This document shows positions 63,528 to 64,000 of a DNA stretch of 64,000 nucleotides, one piece after another. The notes beneath the pieces are model-generated. The model saw only the letters and a program-made list of their open reading frames with translations. It was not told the origin of the DNA and made no database searches. The stretch is taken from contig CADCET010000003.1 in the NCBI GenBank assembly GCA_902800495.1, forward strand, positions 45,966 through 109,965. Direction: 5' to 3'. Position 1 is the stretch's first letter; the number at the start of each line of letters is the position of its first letter. The position numbers were made by a program, and so were the translations under genes. This DNA comes from an uncultured Prevotellaceae bacterium. GTDB lineage: Bacteria > Bacteroidota > Bacteroidia > Bacteroidales > Bacteroidaceae.

Positions 63528-63668
63528 ATTCAGTATATAAGCAGTGATTTCTTAGCCCCAAGAGATGCTTGGGACAGGCTTTCTATTTCAGAACAGGCAG
63601 CTATGACGGAAGCTGCTGTCTCTGAAGGGGTCTTTGACCTCAGTGAAATCAGGAAAAGGTATAAATGA
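63528..63668 (+). pseudogene. Short phage/mobile-type gene fragment
   Basis: The frame reads YISSDFLAPRDAWDRLSISE followed by QAAMTEAAVSEGVFDLSEIR and KRYK, then TGA. The pattern (R-D-A-W-x-x-L-S ... G-V-x-D-L-x-x-I-R-x-x-Y) is like the N-termini of Bacteroidetes phage and mobile-element proteins. There is no ATG before it (ATT at 63528; the first ATG is at 63603), so it may be a remnant or use a rare start. Confidence 0.4.
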
Positions 63669-63917
63669 TCAGTTACTATGTTTGCAACTGGAAAAGTTAC
63701 CACTGAGCGCTGAACATGCGCTAGAGAAGGTTTCGTTCTGCTGACAACGACGAACCTCTCCGCTACGCTCCGAGAACCCTCCTTGCCATCAGAACGATGA
63801 AAGGGCTTCGCGGTAGAACGTATAAAATTGAAGGAAAAAGTTGGTACGATAATAATTGGTTTGTATCTTTGTAAGTGTTAAAAACAAAATACATTCACAA
63901 TTTAAAACCGTACCAGT
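63669..63917. other. Left end region of the IS110-type element
   Basis: No gene. CGTTCTG (63734-63740) pairs with CAGAACG (63790-63796) around a large loop. A promoter lies at 63841-63871. IS110-type elements carry a structured guide (bridge) RNA in this position; the exact element end was not located. Confidence 0.4.
63841..63871 (+). promoter_or_regulatory. Promoter before the IS110 transposase
   Basis: TTGG (63841-63844), 19 bp, TATCTTTG (63864-63871), then about 46 bp to the ATG. Confidence 0.6.
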
Positions 63918-64000
63918 ATGCAAAAGTACAAAGTTTCCTTCAAAGGACAAAACATTTACGTCGGAATTGACGTACATTTGAAAACGTGGCATGTGACAAC
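63918..64000 (+). mobile_element. IS110-family transposase, N-terminal part (runs out of the window)
   Basis: The start ATG at 63918 gives MQKYKVSFKGQNIYVGIDVH followed by LKTWHVTT. VGIDVHLKTWHV is the first acidic motif of the DEDD catalytic domain of IS110 transposases. The gene continues beyond base 64000. The element would begin in the gene-free stretch upstream. Confidence 0.8.

Overview
The window looks like chromosome of a Prevotella-type Bacteroidales bacterium. Most intergenic regions carry the Bacteroidetes vegetative promoter (TTTG, 19-20 bp, TAnnTTTG). Several secreted proteins share the short C-terminal tail common in Prevotella surface proteins (pattern YDLxGRR ... G-Y-I-x-NGKK). 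Gene content is typical: SulP, DUF4827, HU-HIG, an H1-like DUF2582 protein, LytS/LytTR. Most of the window is GC-rich; the stretch 43.7-53.1 kb is visibly AT-richer. No rRNA, tRNA or CRISPR array was recognised.

Layout. 0-2.6 kb: end of a surface protein, then about 1.3 kb without an intact gene that holds a nested inverted-repeat structure and a broken winged-helix gene fragment. 2.6-23.2 kb: a surface-polysaccharide locus with a GT11-like transferase, ten GT2/GT4 glycosyltransferases, three acyltransferase-3 membrane proteins, an SGNH esterase, a hexapeptide acetyltransferase and a sugar-nucleotide trio (GHMP kinase, nucleotidyltransferase, UDP-glucuronate 4-epimerase). The kinase resembles plant galacturonokinase, so the trio may salvage uronic acid into UDP-GalA/UDP-GlcA. 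No Wzx, Wzy or Wzc is visible. 23.2-34.1 kb: an H1-like DNA-binding protein, a secreted protein with a small downstream peptide, a PIN toxin-antitoxin pair, aspS, a 5'-nucleotidase, NrnA, DUF4827 and a phosphoglucosamine-mutase-like gene. 34.3-43.7 kb: a large secreted glycosidase, SulP, an Ala-rich lipoprotein, and an operon of small secreted protein, Cthe_2159-like beta-helix protein and LytS-type kinase.

43.7-53.1 kb: a defence island with an AAA ATPase, a 37-residue peptide gene, an EVE-HNH endonuclease, Type III Mod and Res, and a PIN toxin-antitoxin pair lying antisense between mod and res. Res is preceded by a long leader able to form alternative hairpins. The island sits between the LytS kinase and a LytTR regulator, which are normally adjacent. 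53-64 kb: the LytTR regulator, a VapE-type primase-helicase bracketed by two copies of one hairpin, a minus-strand cluster (HU-HIG, B3/4 protein, SLC13 permease, ligA, secreted zincin-like protein), and the start of an IS110-family transposase at the right edge.

The most unusual feature is distributed. Short repeat cassettes, mostly period-7 tandem repeats or palindromes, are inserted in frame in conserved genes: UDP-GlcA epimerase, the phosphoglucosamine mutase (twice), SulP, the LytTR regulator and ligA (twice). The same repeat types also occur between genes. The mutase and LigA carry an identical 14-residue peptide from one such cassette.
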